Source: Zongyangia hominis
Lineage (GTDB): Bacteria > Bacillota > Clostridia > Oscillospirales > Ruminococcaceae
Direction of reading: 5' to 3'
Length of the DNA: 64,000 bases
Assembly (NCBI RefSeq): GCF_014385095.1
Contig: NZ_JACRTC010000001.1
Location: forward strand, 496,001-560,000
Shown: positions 53,903 through 62,653 of the stretch, piece after piece
How positions within the stretch are numbered: position 1 is the first letter of the stretch
How the letters are laid out: each line of letters starts with the position of its first letter
The notes under the pieces: model-generated
The model's input: the letters and a program-made list of their open reading frames with translations, nothing else
The model's database searches: none
What the model was told of the DNA's origin: nothing
Program-made: the position numbers and the translations under genes

Positions 53903-56503
53903 TTAGGGGGTGTCCAGTGTATCTTCCATCAACTGATAGAGGCGTTCCGGGTCAATGGGTTTTGCCAAGTGGCCATTCATGCCGGCTTCCCGCGCCTTTA
54001 CCACATCCTCATGGAAAGCGTCGGCGGTCATGGCGATAATGGGAATGGATGCCGCCCTGGGATGGTCGGATTTCCGTATGGTCTTGGTGGCCTGGTAGCC
54101 ATCCATGACCGGCATCTGCACATCCATCAAAATCAAGTCATATTTGTCTGCATTTGTACGGAACATGTCCACAGCTTCCTGGCCGTTAGCTGCACAAGAG
54201 ACCTCCATCCCCGTCATGTTCAGGATTTCCACCGCGATTTCCCGGTTGAGGAGGTTGTCTTCCGCCAGTAGCACCCGGCGGCCTTGCAGCGATGGACGTG
54301 CTTTCTCCCCATGGGGCCTCACCGCTTTTTCAATACCAGTCACGGTGAGGAGGGTATTATAAAGTGTGGAAGCAAAAATGGGCTTGGAAAGGAAAGCGTT
54401 GGCCCCGGCCTCCCGGGCGCGTTTTTCAATGGAGCTCCAATCATAAGCCGTGATGATGATGATGGTGGTATCGGGTCCCACAAATTCCCGCACCCGCCGA
54501 GTCACTTCGATGCCGTCCATGTCCGGCATTTTCCAGTCGATGAGACACACATCGTAGTCTTCTCCCACCTTGTGCGCCTGTACTACTTCTTCCACACAGG
54601 CGGCGCCGGTCAACACCCACTGGGACAATATTCCCAAATTTTTAAGCAGTAGCGAGGTATGAATACAGCAGTCCCGGTCATCATCGGCAACCAGCACCTT
54701 GAGCGCCTCCAACGCCTGATGGTTGTGGTGGGAAATCTGGTCGGAGGATACCGCAATATCAAAGTCCAGTTCCACCGCGAAGGTGCTCCCCTTCTCTGGT
54801 TCACTTTTGACCGAGATGGTCCCGTCCATCAGGGTCACCAGGTTTTTACAAATGGACATTCCCAGCCCGGTCCCACCGAATCTTCGTCCGGTGGATGCAC
54901 TCTCCTGCTCAAAGGGCAGGAAGAGCCGTTTCATAAACTCTTCGCTCATGCCGATGCCTGTGTCACTGACGGTAAAACGTAACCTGACACGGCCATTTTT
55001 CTTTTGTATCTGTTGAATTTCCAGCCGGACCGACCCGCCGGAAGGCGTAAATTTGAGGGCGTTAGAAAGCAAATTGAGTAAAATTTGATTGAGCCGCAAT
55101 GAGTCGCCGACGAGCACCGTGTCGGTCAGGTCCACCAAAGGCATGGAGAACATAACCCCCTTGGCCTCCGCCTGTGGGTAGATGATCGAGGTGATGGACT
55201 CCGCCACGCTTTCCAGATTGAAAGTCTCATGGGCGATGGCCATCTTACCTTCATCAATTTTGGACATGTCCAATACGTCGTTGATGAGGGTCATCAAGTG
55301 TTTGGAGGAATAACCAATCTTTTCCAGGCAGTCTTCCACCCGCTTGCGGTCCTCGATATAAGCGGCGGCAATCGTGGTCATGCCGATGATAGCGTTCATG
55401 GGGGTGCGGATTTCATGGCTCATACGGGAAAGGAAATTCTGCTTCGCAGCGTTGGCGTTCTGCGCGTTGACAAGGGCATCCTTAAGGGCCTGTTCCCTGC
55501 GTATATTTTCCGTCTGGTCTCCGATGGAGATAATGGAACGGGTCACCTTCTGGTTGACGATTTCCGGGAAGCTTTGCAGGCGCATCCAACGAAGTTCACC
55601 GGAGGAGAGGCGCATGCGCACATCACAGACTTTGCTGGATTTTGCGCCCATCGGCAGGGCGAATTTCTCGAATTCCGCCCGATCCTCCTCAATCACCTGC
55701 TCCTGCAGGATGTCCATATTACAGGTAAAATCGCTCTCTTCTAGTCCCAAAACGCGCTCGCAGTTGGCGCTGACATACTCTAAACCGTCTTTTTCCTGAT
55801 TGTAAATCAAGAAAACTTCGTCCACGTTGGTGGAAAGGATGTCAAACAAATGTTCCCGATAGCGGATTTCCCGCATGTTTTTGCGTTCCCGCCAAAAAGC
55901 TATCAGAAAATAGCCGGGAAGAAAGACCGTGAGCAATACAGACGAAAAAATCGCCTTAGCCGCCGTATCTTCCGCAGTCAGCTCCAGCCCCTTCACTTTT
56001 GCGTCCGCAAAGGTAATGATGGTGGTCAGCGCATCGCTGACCGCGTCATATTTGGGGTAGAGGTTCTCCTCGGCATACTCAGCGGTTTCCTCCCTTCCCA
56101 TAGGGAGAACCAGCGGAAGCGCTTCCAGCTGGGTTTTCTCCAAATCCTGCATAGCCTTTAATAATTCGGCCGTGTCCTGCTTGGGGCCCAAATACTGCCG
56201 TGTGATGACTTCAATGGCCTCGTACTGCATGGAGTAGCGCTCGTTGAGAAGTTTCTGCACATTTTCCACATCATAGGTTGGTTCCGCTATGATGTCCAAA
56301 AGAAAACCGCGCATGTCCAACAACCGGGAACGCATGGCTCTGGCTTCATTGGATACCGTATAAGGGTGGTCGTAGATCATGGAAGCCGTCCGGTTCATCT
56401 GAAAGGTGGAATAAATACTGAATGCGGATAAGCAAATCGCCACCAAACAGACGATCGCCATCCCGATTTCTGTCAGTTTCTTTTTCTGCCCCTGGTAGTC
56501 CAT
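53903..56503 (-). CDS. Hybrid sensor histidine kinase with two receivers
   Basis: 866 residues. TM1 about 13-34, an extracytoplasmic four-helix sensor (about 35-178), TM2 about 180-203, then a PAS domain (about 215-335). HisKA has RMSHEIRTPMN with phosphorylated His363; HATPase has NLLSNALKF, DTGIGMS and GTGLGMS. Receiver 1 has Asp656 (DVCLIDWKMPDMDG), receiver 2 has Asp794 (DLILMDVQMPVMDG). No Hpt domain or response regulator is adjacent, so output is unknown. ATG 56503 has GAGGG upstream; the frame runs to a TTG at 56524. Monocistronic. Confidence 0.94.
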   Translation of the reverse strand: MDYQGQKKKLTEIGMAIVCLVAICLSAFSIYSTFQMNRTASMIYDHPYTVSNEARAMRSRLLDMRGFLLDIIAEPTYDVENVQKLLNERYSMQYEAIEVITRQYLGPKQDTAELLKAMQDLEKTQLEALPLVLPMGREETAEYAEENLYPKYDAVSDALTTIITFADAKVKGLELTAEDTAAKAIFSSVLLTVFLPGYFLIAFWRERKNMREIRYREHLFDILSTNVDEVFLIYNQEKDGLEYVSANCERVLGLEESDFTCNMDILQEQVIEEDRAEFEKFALPMGAKSSKVCDVRMRLSSGELRWMRLQSFPEIVNQKVTRSIISIGDQTENIRREQALKDALVNAQNANAAKQNFLSRMSHEIRTPMNAIIGMTTIAAAYIEDRKRVEDCLEKIGYSSKHLMTLINDVLDMSKIDEGKMAIAHETFNLESVAESITSIIYPQAEAKGVMFSMPLVDLTDTVLVGDSLRLNQILLNLLSNALKFTPSGGSVRLEIQQIQKKNGRVRLRFTVSDTGIGMSEEFMKRLFLPFEQESASTGRRFGGTGLGMSICKNLVTLMDGTISVKSEPEKGSTFAVELDFDIAVSSDQISHHNHQALEALKVLVADDDRDCCIHTSLLLKNLGILSQWVLTGAACVEEVVQAHKVGEDYDVCLIDWKMPDMDGIEVTRRVREFVGPDTTIIIITAYDWSSIEKRAREAGANAFLSKPIFASTLYNTLLTVTGIEKAVRPHGEKARPSLQGRRVLLAEDNLLNREIAVEILNMTGMEVSCAANGQEAVDMFRTNADKYDLILMDVQMPVMDGYQATKTIRKSDHPRAASIPIIAMTADAFHEDVVKAREAGMNGHLAKPIDPERLYQLMEDTLDTP

Positions 56504-56589
56504 CCCATTAACTCCCTCTGCCAAGAGTCTTCTTCCCCTAAAATACTCCAGGCCTTATTATTTCTCTAATTCGACAACTTTTTTTACTA

Positions 56590-56618
56590 ATTATACCCTA
56601 CCCTCGCGGAAAACTCAA
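56590..56618 (-). promoter_or_regulatory. Promoter of hybrid kinase
   Basis: Minus-strand TTGAGT (56613-56618), 17-base spacer, TATAAT (56590-56595), about 90 bases before the ATG. Confidence 0.75.
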
Positions 56619-56723
56619 TCATTCTTCCTTCTCTTTTGTGTATTTTTGTTGTTTTTTTTGCAATCTCTTGTCTACCAATGTAATATTGCTATGCTGTGTC
56701 TGATAAGATTGGCATTTTTAGGT

Positions 56724-56761
56724 AAAAAGAGGAGAAGATTTTAAAATCTTCTCCTCTTTTT
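56724..56761 (-). terminator. Terminator of iolC-like gene
   Basis: 19-bp perfect palindrome (AAAAAGAGGAGAAGATTTT and its complement, no separate loop), T-runs both sides, 35 bases after the stop. Confidence 0.85.
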
Positions 56762-56796
56762 CATCGATGCAGATCCACGCCCTTTGTAACAATATG

Positions 56797-57831
56797 CTAC
56801 CCGCGGGCAATCATTTCACCGTATTCTTCCTTTTCCGCCTTGATGAACGCTTCGATGGCCTCCACACTGGGCATATCCGCAGAACAGGCATGGCTTGCAA
56901 TGAGCATAGCCGCTGAGGCGCTTCCAAATTCCAGCGCTTCGATGACCGGTTTCCCTTCTAGGATGCTGTAAATAAAGGCGGAAGCGTAACCGTCGCCGCC
57001 CCCGAAGCCCTTGAGGCTCTTGACCGGGAAGGGTTTGATGGCAAAGCTTTGCCCATCACAGGTGTAGGCGGTGGAGCCTTCCTTCCCGTGCTTGATAATG
57101 ACAATCCGGTTGCCGTAGCCAATCCAGCGGGCCGCCGTCTCCTGGTCACTGCTGCCCCGGGCGATCAGTCCCTCCATTAAATCAAATTCCTCGCGGGAGC
57201 CAAGGATCAAATCGCTCTGCCGCCCGACCAGAGAATAATAGATGGCCATTTCATCATTGCTTTTCCAGTTGTAGGGGCGGTAGTCGATGTCGAAGATGAC
57301 GACCGTTTTATTTTTCTTGGCATATTCAAGCGCCTTGAGCACTGCTTCCCGGGAAGGGGACTGACTCAGCGCCGTACCGGAGATAACCACCGCTTTAGCG
57401 CTGGCGATATAGTCTTCACTGACATCGTCGGTGGTGAGCATCAGGTCCGCCGCCTGGTTGCGGTACATCAGTATACTGCTCTGGGTGGGGCTGAGGATCT
57501 CGGTAAAGGTGAGCCCCATCTTTTCCCCGTGCTTGGCCCGGCAGATACCGGAGGTGTCGATGCCCTCGTTTGCAAAGTAATGGGTGACATAATCGCCAAA
57601 GCGGTCGTCGGAAACCATCCCGATAAAGCCTACCTTTTTACCCAGGCGCGCAAGGCCCACCGCGATATTGGCCGGAGAACCGCCCACATATTTTTTAAAG
57701 GTGGTGCTTTCTTCCAGCGAGCGGTTATAATCCACCGGATTGAGGTCCACCGTCGCCCGGCCGATGGGAATCACATCCAGCGGCCTGCTTTGGTCAAATT
57801 CAATATACATGTTTACGCTTTTCTCTCCCAT
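56797..57831 (-). CDS. iolC: IolC-like PfkB sugar kinase (5-dehydro-2-deoxygluconokinase-like)
   Basis: 344 residues. PfkB signature 1 region GGSPANIAVGLARLGKKVGF near 53, the IolC-typical FDIDYRPYNWKSNDEMAIYY near 185, and LILGSREEFDLMEG. The C-terminal active-site segment reads GFGGGDGYASAF, where most PfkB kinases have GAGD. IolC phosphorylates 2-deoxy-5-keto-gluconate in inositol breakdown, but no other iol genes are here. ATG 57831 has GAGG eight bases upstream. It is divergent from a DeoR regulator. Confidence 0.82.
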   Translation of the reverse strand: MGEKSVNMYIEFDQSRPLDVIPIGRATVDLNPVDYNRSLEESTTFKKYVGGSPANIAVGLARLGKKVGFIGMVSDDRFGDYVTHYFANEGIDTSGICRAKHGEKMGLTFTEILSPTQSSILMYRNQAADLMLTTDDVSEDYIASAKAVVISGTALSQSPSREAVLKALEYAKKNKTVVIFDIDYRPYNWKSNDEMAIYYSLVGRQSDLILGSREEFDLMEGLIARGSSDQETAARWIGYGNRIVIIKHGKEGSTAYTCDGQSFAIKPFPVKSLKGFGGGDGYASAFIYSILEGKPVIEALEFGSASAAMLIASHACSADMPSVEAIEAFIKAEKEEYGEMIARG

Positions 57832-57893
57832 TAGTGTCACCTCATAATAATATTTTGGTCATATGATTGAACATTCTTCGTTTTTCCCATTTG

Positions 57894-57921
57894 ATTATAC
57901 CACATTCTCTGCATGAGTCAA
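57894..57921 (-). promoter_or_regulatory. Promoter of iolC-like gene
   Basis: Minus-strand TTGACT (57916-57921), 16-base spacer, TATAAT (57894-57899). Confidence 0.7.
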
Positions 57922-57961
57922 CCATTAATTTCTCATTACCGATAATATTTTGAGTAAATTA

Positions 57962-57990
57962 TTGATTTTATTTTGTGCATCTGTTATAAT
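57962..57990 (+). promoter_or_regulatory. Promoter of DeoR-type regulator
   Basis: TTGATT (57962-57967), 17-base spacer, TATAAT (57985-57990), about 35 bases before the start. Confidence 0.75.
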
Positions 57991-58024
57991 TAATGCGAAG
58001 ATAAAAGATTAATAGGGGAAGTCG

Positions 58025-58795
58025 GTGTGCAAGCGTATGAAAATTAAACGGATTGATGAAATGCAAAAGTACATTCTTCAAAACACAACGGTCACGATTG
58101 ACAAGCTGTGTGAAGAATTCGGCGTTTCCAAAAATACTATTCGCAGAGATATAGATGAATTGTGTGCCTCTGGCATCATCAAAAAGGTATACGGCGGCGT
58201 GACGGCCATTGTCAAAGCCCCCACCTCCTTTGAAGAGCGGGGCAACGAAAACAGCGACCAAAAGCATCGCATTGGAAAGGCCGCCGCAAAATTGGTGGAA
58301 AAAGACGACAGTATCTTTATCGACTCCGGTACCACCACCTTCCAAATGGTGCCCTACCTTTCTGAGTGCGGCGGCATCAATGTGTTCACCAACAACATCA
58401 AAGCCGTCTTTGCCGCTTACCCGATAGAAAATATTCATCTCTATTCCCTGCCCGGCACTCTCAACCGGAAGACCAATTCACTCATGGGAGCCGATACCAC
58501 CAAATCCATCGAAAAATACAATATCAACAAAGCGTTCTTAGCTTCCACCGGTCTAACTTCGGAATCGGGCGTCACCAATTCCGAACAGATGGAATATGAC
58601 ATCAAGCGCGCCGTCATTGAAAAAAGCACCAAAAATTATCTGCTCATCGATTCCACCAAATTCGGCAAGGTGTCTCTCATTACCTTTGCTTCCATCTCTG
58701 ATTTTGACGCTGTCATCACTGACAAAATGCCGCCGGAGGAGTATGTGGAGCTGCTGCGGGAAAATAATGTGGAGCTTATCGTCGCCGACGAATAG
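58025..58795 (+). CDS. DeoR-family transcriptional regulator
   Basis: 256 residues. N-terminal DeoR helix-turn-helix (about 8-60: KLCEEFGVSKNTIRRDIDEL, YGGVTA) and a sugar-phosphate sensor domain with SIFIDSGTTTFQMVPYL and the GADTTKSIEKYN region. The GTG at 58025 has AGGGG six bases upstream; ATG 58037 is an alternative closer to typical N-termini. Divergent placement suggests it controls the IolC-like kinase gene in response to a phosphorylated intermediate. Confidence 0.9.
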   Translation: MCKRMKIKRIDEMQKYILQNTTVTIDKLCEEFGVSKNTIRRDIDELCASGIIKKVYGGVTAIVKAPTSFEERGNENSDQKHRIGKAAAKLVEKDDSIFIDSGTTTFQMVPYLSECGGINVFTNNIKAVFAAYPIENIHLYSLPGTLNRKTNSLMGADTTKSIEKYNINKAFLASTGLTSESGVTNSEQMEYDIKRAVIEKSTKNYLLIDSTKFGKVSLITFASISDFDAVITDKMPPEEYVELLRENNVELIVADE

Positions 58796-58803
58796 AAGAT
58801 GCC

Positions 58804-58833
58804 AAAAGCCAGCCGGAAACAGCTGGCTTTTTT
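58804..58833 (+). terminator. Terminator of DeoR-type gene
   Basis: AAAAGCCAGC pairs with GCTGGCTTTT followed by further T, eight bases after the stop. Confidence 0.85.
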
Positions 58834-58956
58834 CTTTGCTCCTTGAGAGCAGCCTCTCATTCCCACCTCAATGCCATCTTTTTGACAATCCATGCAGAAA
58901 GAGAGCCATGGCACAGCACAAAAACGGTAGAAATAAAAGGAATTATGAATAAACCT

Positions 58957-58985
58957 TTGACTATCTTTACATGATGTACTATAAT
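58957..58985 (+). promoter_or_regulatory. Promoter of uraA
   Basis: TTGACT (58957-58962), 17-base spacer, TATAAT (58980-58985). Transcription should start near 58992, giving a leader of about 200 bases. Confidence 0.8.
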
Positions 58986-58995
58986 TCTACCAAAG

Positions 58996-59127
58996 ACAAC
59001 CTTTAAATTGGATCCTGTGAGACCATAAGGTAGATAGTGGAGATTGTGGAGACGGCGGCGTCTTGCGCGCCGGGTCGTCCTGTGTCTTTGTGGAGCCTTA
59101 TCATCTGCGGGTGATGAGGCTTTTTTG
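58996..59127 (+). promoter_or_regulatory. PyrR-type attenuator of uraA
   Basis: The leader has TTTAAATTGGATCCTGTGAG followed by ACCATAAGG (59002-59030), resembling the PyrR-binding anti-antiterminator loop (UCCNGNGAGRC type). An intrinsic terminator follows at 59093-59127 (AGCCTTATCA against TGATGAGGCT, then T6). ATAAGG at 59025-59030 can pair with CCTTAT at 59096-59101, giving the alternative antiterminator. High UMP bound to PyrR would favour termination and shut off uracil uptake. Confidence 0.7.
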
Positions 59128-59194
59128 CGCTTGATCAGGCGGACAATTTCTGCGCCACGGTTGTCGTTTATAACAAAAAGGAGACGAAAGCCAA

Positions 59195-60427
59195 ATGGAA
59201 AACAAACTGACCAGTAAGACCTTCCTCTTGGGTATCCAGCACCTGTTTGCCATGTTCGGCGCTACCGTACTCGTTCCCGCCCTCACCGGTATGAACGCCT
59301 CGGTGGCACTGGTTACCGCCGGTCTGGGAACCCTCGTATTCCACCTGATCACCAAACGGAAAGTCCCCGTCTTTTTAGGCTCCAGCTTCGCTTACATCGC
59401 AGCGTTGCAAATCATCATCGGCAATGATCCCGCCAACATTCCCAAAGCGCAGGGCGGCATCATTATCGCCGGCTGCATCTATGTGCTGCTTTCCCTCATC
59501 GTCAGCCTTGCCGGCGTCGAGCGGGTGAGGAAGCTCTTCCCGCCCATTGTTACCGGACCCGTCATCGTGGTCATCGGTTTAACCCTCTCCCCCACCGCCA
59601 TGACCAATGCCAGCGGCAACTGGCTCATCGCCCTGATCACCCTAGCGGTCGTCATCATCATCAATGTATTTGCAAAAGGCTATTTTAAGCTGGTTCCTAT
59701 CCTCATTGGCATCGGAACCGGTTATCTCGCCTCCATCATCCATGACCTGGTGCTGCCCAACGCGGACAAGCTGGTCAATTTCTCCGCCGTTGCCAACGCC
59801 CCCTGGATTTCTCCTTTCTGGGACTTCGGCGGCTCCTTCTTCACCCTGCCACAGTTTGATATGCACGCCATCCTCCTCATCGCACCCATCGCGCTGGTCA
59901 CCTTTATGGAGCACATCGGAGACATCACCACCAACGGCACGGTCGTCGGCAAGGATTTCTTTAAAGATCCCGGCCTGCACAAAACGGTGCTGGGCGACGG
60001 CGTAGCTACCATCGTCGCCGGTTTCCTGGGCGGCCCCGCCAATACCACTTACTCCGAAAACACCGGCGTTCTCGCCGTCACCAAGGTATACGATCCCTTC
60101 GTCCTGGAACTGGCCGCTGTTTTCGCCGTCATTTTGGGTATGTTCGGCAAATTCGGCGCGGTCCTTCAGACCATCCCCGTCCCTGTCATGGGCGGCGTGT
60201 CCATCCTCCTCTTTGGTATGATCGCATCCATCGGTATGCGCACCATCTCCGAGGCGGATTTAGACTTCTCCAAGTCCCGCAACCTGATTGTGGTCGCTAT
60301 GATTTTGGTCATCGGCATCGGCCTGTCCGGCGGTGTCACCATCGGTAACTTCACCCTCTCCGGCCTCTTCCTCTGTGTGGTCGCCGGTACTCTCGTCAAC
60401 AAAATCCTGCCGCAGAACGCGGAATAA
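59195..60427 (+). CDS. uraA: Uracil permease (NCS2/NAT family)
   Basis: 410 residues, 14 predicted helices. LGIQHLFAMFGATVLVP at the start and TTYSENTGVLAVTKVYDP, the uracil-type NAT signature (SEN-G), assign it to uracil rather than xanthine. It imports uracil with protons. ATG 59195 has AAAAGGAG upstream. The PyrR-type leader supports the pyrimidine assignment. Confidence 0.92.
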   Translation: MENKLTSKTFLLGIQHLFAMFGATVLVPALTGMNASVALVTAGLGTLVFHLITKRKVPVFLGSSFAYIAALQIIIGNDPANIPKAQGGIIIAGCIYVLLSLIVSLAGVERVRKLFPPIVTGPVIVVIGLTLSPTAMTNASGNWLIALITLAVVIIINVFAKGYFKLVPILIGIGTGYLASIIHDLVLPNADKLVNFSAVANAPWISPFWDFGGSFFTLPQFDMHAILLIAPIALVTFMEHIGDITTNGTVVGKDFFKDPGLHKTVLGDGVATIVAGFLGGPANTTYSENTGVLAVTKVYDPFVLELAAVFAVILGMFGKFGAVLQTIPVPVMGGVSILLFGMIASIGMRTISEADLDFSKSRNLIVVAMILVIGIGLSGGVTIGNFTLSGLFLCVVAGTLVNKILPQNAE

Positions 60428-60435
60428 ATGGACGC

Positions 60436-60469
60436 AAAAAAGCCCCGGGAATCTTCCCGGGGCTTTTTT
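60436..60469. terminator. Bidirectional terminator uraA/ROK
   Basis: GCCCCGGGA and complement around ATCT, flanked by A6 and T6; it serves both convergent genes. Confidence 0.9.
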
Positions 60470-60477
60470 CTATACCA

Positions 60478-61653
60478 TTATGGGTCCAATCGAGCCAGCA
60501 ACTTGCCGTTAAAGAGACGATTGAGGACAATACAGACGCTTCCCATGAGGGGGGCGTCCTGCTCGAAATGGGAACGGCGGACCTTGACGGTCTGATAGCT
60601 GCCGGACAGCTTATGGGCGTTGACCCACTCCTCCATCCGCGTGAGATACTTGTCGGGCAGGAAAGACCCGAAGTGACCGATAAAGACGGCGCTGGGGTTG
60701 AGCATATTGACCACATTGACCAGGGCACAGGAGATCTTGTCCACCATATCGGAAAGCACCGCGTCAACCAAGGGATCCTCGTGGAGCTGACAAAATGCTA
60801 TAAAATCCAGGTCCTTGCCGGTCACCGCCCGCAGTTTACGCTCCACCACCGGGAGGCTGGCATAGGTCTCGAGACAGCCGCGGTTGCCACAGATGCAGGT
60901 ATCCCCGTTAAAGTTGATGACCACATGTCCAAACTCTCCCACCAGGCCGCTGTTGTCCTGATAGAGGACATTATCGGAGATGATGCCCGAACCGATGCCG
61001 TTGTCGATGCCCACATAGAGAAAGTTGGCATAATCTCTGCCGTTACCGAAGAGCTTTTCCGCCAGCGCCGAGCCGTTCATGTCGTTGTCGATGAACACGT
61101 CCATGCAGTAACGGCTGGACAAAATATCGCCGATGGGAAGATCGGAAATCCCGAAGAAATCGGGAGGATTGAGTATCATTTTCTCCTTGACATCCAGCGG
61201 TCCAACAGTGGAGACGCCGCAGGCGATGATGTTATTTTCCCAGGTGGTCATCTCATCCGTCAAAGAAAAGACCTTCTCCATGAGGCTGTCCTTGGTTTCC
61301 TCCCGGCTGAAGGGGATAGTCTTCTTTTGCAGGGTGTGCATCTTAAGATCGGTGAGGATAGCGCTGCAGTGGCTTCTGGCCACTTGAATGCCCAACACCT
61401 TGGGCGCATTGGGAGACAAATCCAAAATAATCGGATTTCTGCCCACATTGCTGTTTTGCCCCTGGCTCCCCTCGACGACATAGCCCTGTTGAATCAGTTC
61501 GCTGGTAATATTGGTCACCGTCATCTTGGTTAACCCTGTGATGTGGGACAAATCGATGCGGGTTACGCCATCACCGGTACAAATGAGCTTGAGTACTAGG
61601 CCGCGGTTTCGGTATTTAAGATGTCGATTATTTTCTCCTCGGTCTTTGCCCAC
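60478..61653 (-). CDS. ROK-family transcriptional regulator
   Basis: 391 residues. An N-terminal winged helix (about 12-75: LSHITGLTKMTVTNITSELI) joins a ROK sugar-kinase-like domain with GHVVINFNGDTCICGNRGCLE, the ROK zinc motif (CICGNRGC), and VGIDNGIGSGII. It is an XylR/NagC-type repressor responding to a sugar. The GTG at 61653 has GAGG eight bases upstream and gives the usual N-terminus; the longer open frame is not supported. Target genes are not evident nearby. Confidence 0.9.
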   Translation of the reverse strand: MGKDRGENNRHLKYRNRGLVLKLICTGDGVTRIDLSHITGLTKMTVTNITSELIQQGYVVEGSQGQNSNVGRNPIILDLSPNAPKVLGIQVARSHCSAILTDLKMHTLQKKTIPFSREETKDSLMEKVFSLTDEMTTWENNIIACGVSTVGPLDVKEKMILNPPDFFGISDLPIGDILSSRYCMDVFIDNDMNGSALAEKLFGNGRDYANFLYVGIDNGIGSGIISDNVLYQDNSGLVGEFGHVVINFNGDTCICGNRGCLETYASLPVVERKLRAVTGKDLDFIAFCQLHEDPLVDAVLSDMVDKISCALVNVVNMLNPSAVFIGHFGSFLPDKYLTRMEEWVNAHKLSGSYQTVKVRRSHFEQDAPLMGSVCIVLNRLFNGKLLARLDP

Positions 61654-61704
61654 AGTATCCACCTCACCATTATTTATCCCATAAATTAAAAAGAAGTCAC
61701 TGAC

Positions 61705-61733
61705 AGTATAGCACGAAATGCGACATTGTGCAA
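61705..61733 (-). promoter_or_regulatory. Promoter of ROK regulator
   Basis: Minus-strand TTGCAC (61728-61733), 17-base spacer, TATACT (61705-61710). Confidence 0.7.
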
Positions 61734-61742
61734 AATTTATCG

Positions 61743-61778
61743 AAAAAGGCAAGGGACGCCTTCTTCCCTTGCCTTTTT
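61743..61778 (-). terminator. Terminator of SDR gene
   Basis: AAAAAGGCAAGGG and complement, eight bases after the dehydrogenase stop, T-runs on both sides. Confidence 0.85.
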
Positions 61779-61786
61779 CTTATTTC

Positions 61787-62524
61787 TCAGGTGATGACAA
61801 AGCCGCCGTTGGGGCTAATCACTTGGCCGGTAATGAAATCCGCAGCGCTGGACGCGAGAAAAGCGATGACCCCCGCCACATGCTCGGGAGAGCCAAGGAT
61901 GCCAAGCGGCGTTTCCTCCTTGAGCGCTTCCAGCGTCTCCTCATCAAGCTGGCCGTTCATCGGCGTGTCGATGACGCCGGGCGCTACACAGTTGACCTGG
62001 ATACCCGACGGGCCCAGCTCCTTGGCCAGCGCCTTGGTCATGCCGATGACGGCCGCTTTGGCCGCCGAGTAGTGAACCTCACAGGAAGCCCCTACCATCC
62101 CCCAAATGGAAGATAGGTTGATGATTTTGCCGCTCTTGCGGTGGATCATCTGGGGAAGCGCCGCCTGGGTGCAGTGAAACATCCCCTTGACGTTGATATC
62201 GAACATGCGGTCCCATTCCTCTTCTCCGATGTCGGTAAAGAGCTTTTGCTGGGCAATGCCAGCGTTATTGACTAAGACATGAATTTCCCCATAACGCACG
62301 GCAATTTCCCTAAACATGGCTTTTACCTGGGCCATATCTGACACGTCGGCCCCAAAGGGCGCCGCCTCCTGTCCCATGGCGCGCAGCTCTTCGCAGAGCC
62401 CGCGAGCTCGCTCCTCACCGCTGTGGTAATGGACGGCCACCTGCCAACCCTTCGACCCCATCAGCCGGGCGGCGGCGGCGCCGATGCCGCCGGAAGCTCC
62501 TGTAATTAAAACGGTACGTTTCAT
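61787..62524 (-). CDS. Short-chain dehydrogenase (FabG-like)
   Basis: 245 residues, classical SDR. Cofactor loop TGASGGIG (8-15), VNNAG (85-89), catalytic Asn111, Ser139 (NLSSIWG), Tyr152 and Lys156 (YSAAK). It looks like 3-oxoacyl-ACP reductase, but it stands outside any fatty-acid cluster, so another keto or alcohol substrate is possible. ATG 62524 lies six bases from GGAG; ATG 62527 is adjacent. It has its own promoter (TTTTCA, 17 bases, TATAAT near 62558). Confidence 0.9.
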   Translation of the reverse strand: MKRTVLITGASGGIGAAAARLMGSKGWQVAVHYHSGEERARGLCEELRAMGQEAAPFGADVSDMAQVKAMFREIAVRYGEIHVLVNNAGIAQQKLFTDIGEEEWDRMFDINVKGMFHCTQAALPQMIHRKSGKIINLSSIWGMVGASCEVHYSAAKAAVIGMTKALAKELGPSGIQVNCVAPGVIDTPMNGQLDEETLEALKEETPLGILGSPEHVAGVIAFLASSAADFITGQVISPNGGFVIT

Positions 62525-62586
62525 CATTTTCTCCTGCTCTTTGTGTAATACTTCTATTATACACAAGACCCTTCGCCATGAAAAGG

Positions 62587-62615
62587 TTTACTTTCCCCAT
62601 CATTTTCTATATAAT
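62587..62615 (+). promoter_or_regulatory. Promoter of gpsA
   Basis: TTTACT (62587-62592), 17-base spacer, TATAAT (62610-62615), about 40 bases before the ATG. A divergent minus-strand promoter for the SDR gene lies just to the left. Confidence 0.7.
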
Positions 62616-62653
62616 GGAAACATTCTCTATCAAGAAAGAACCGAGGTTAAAAC

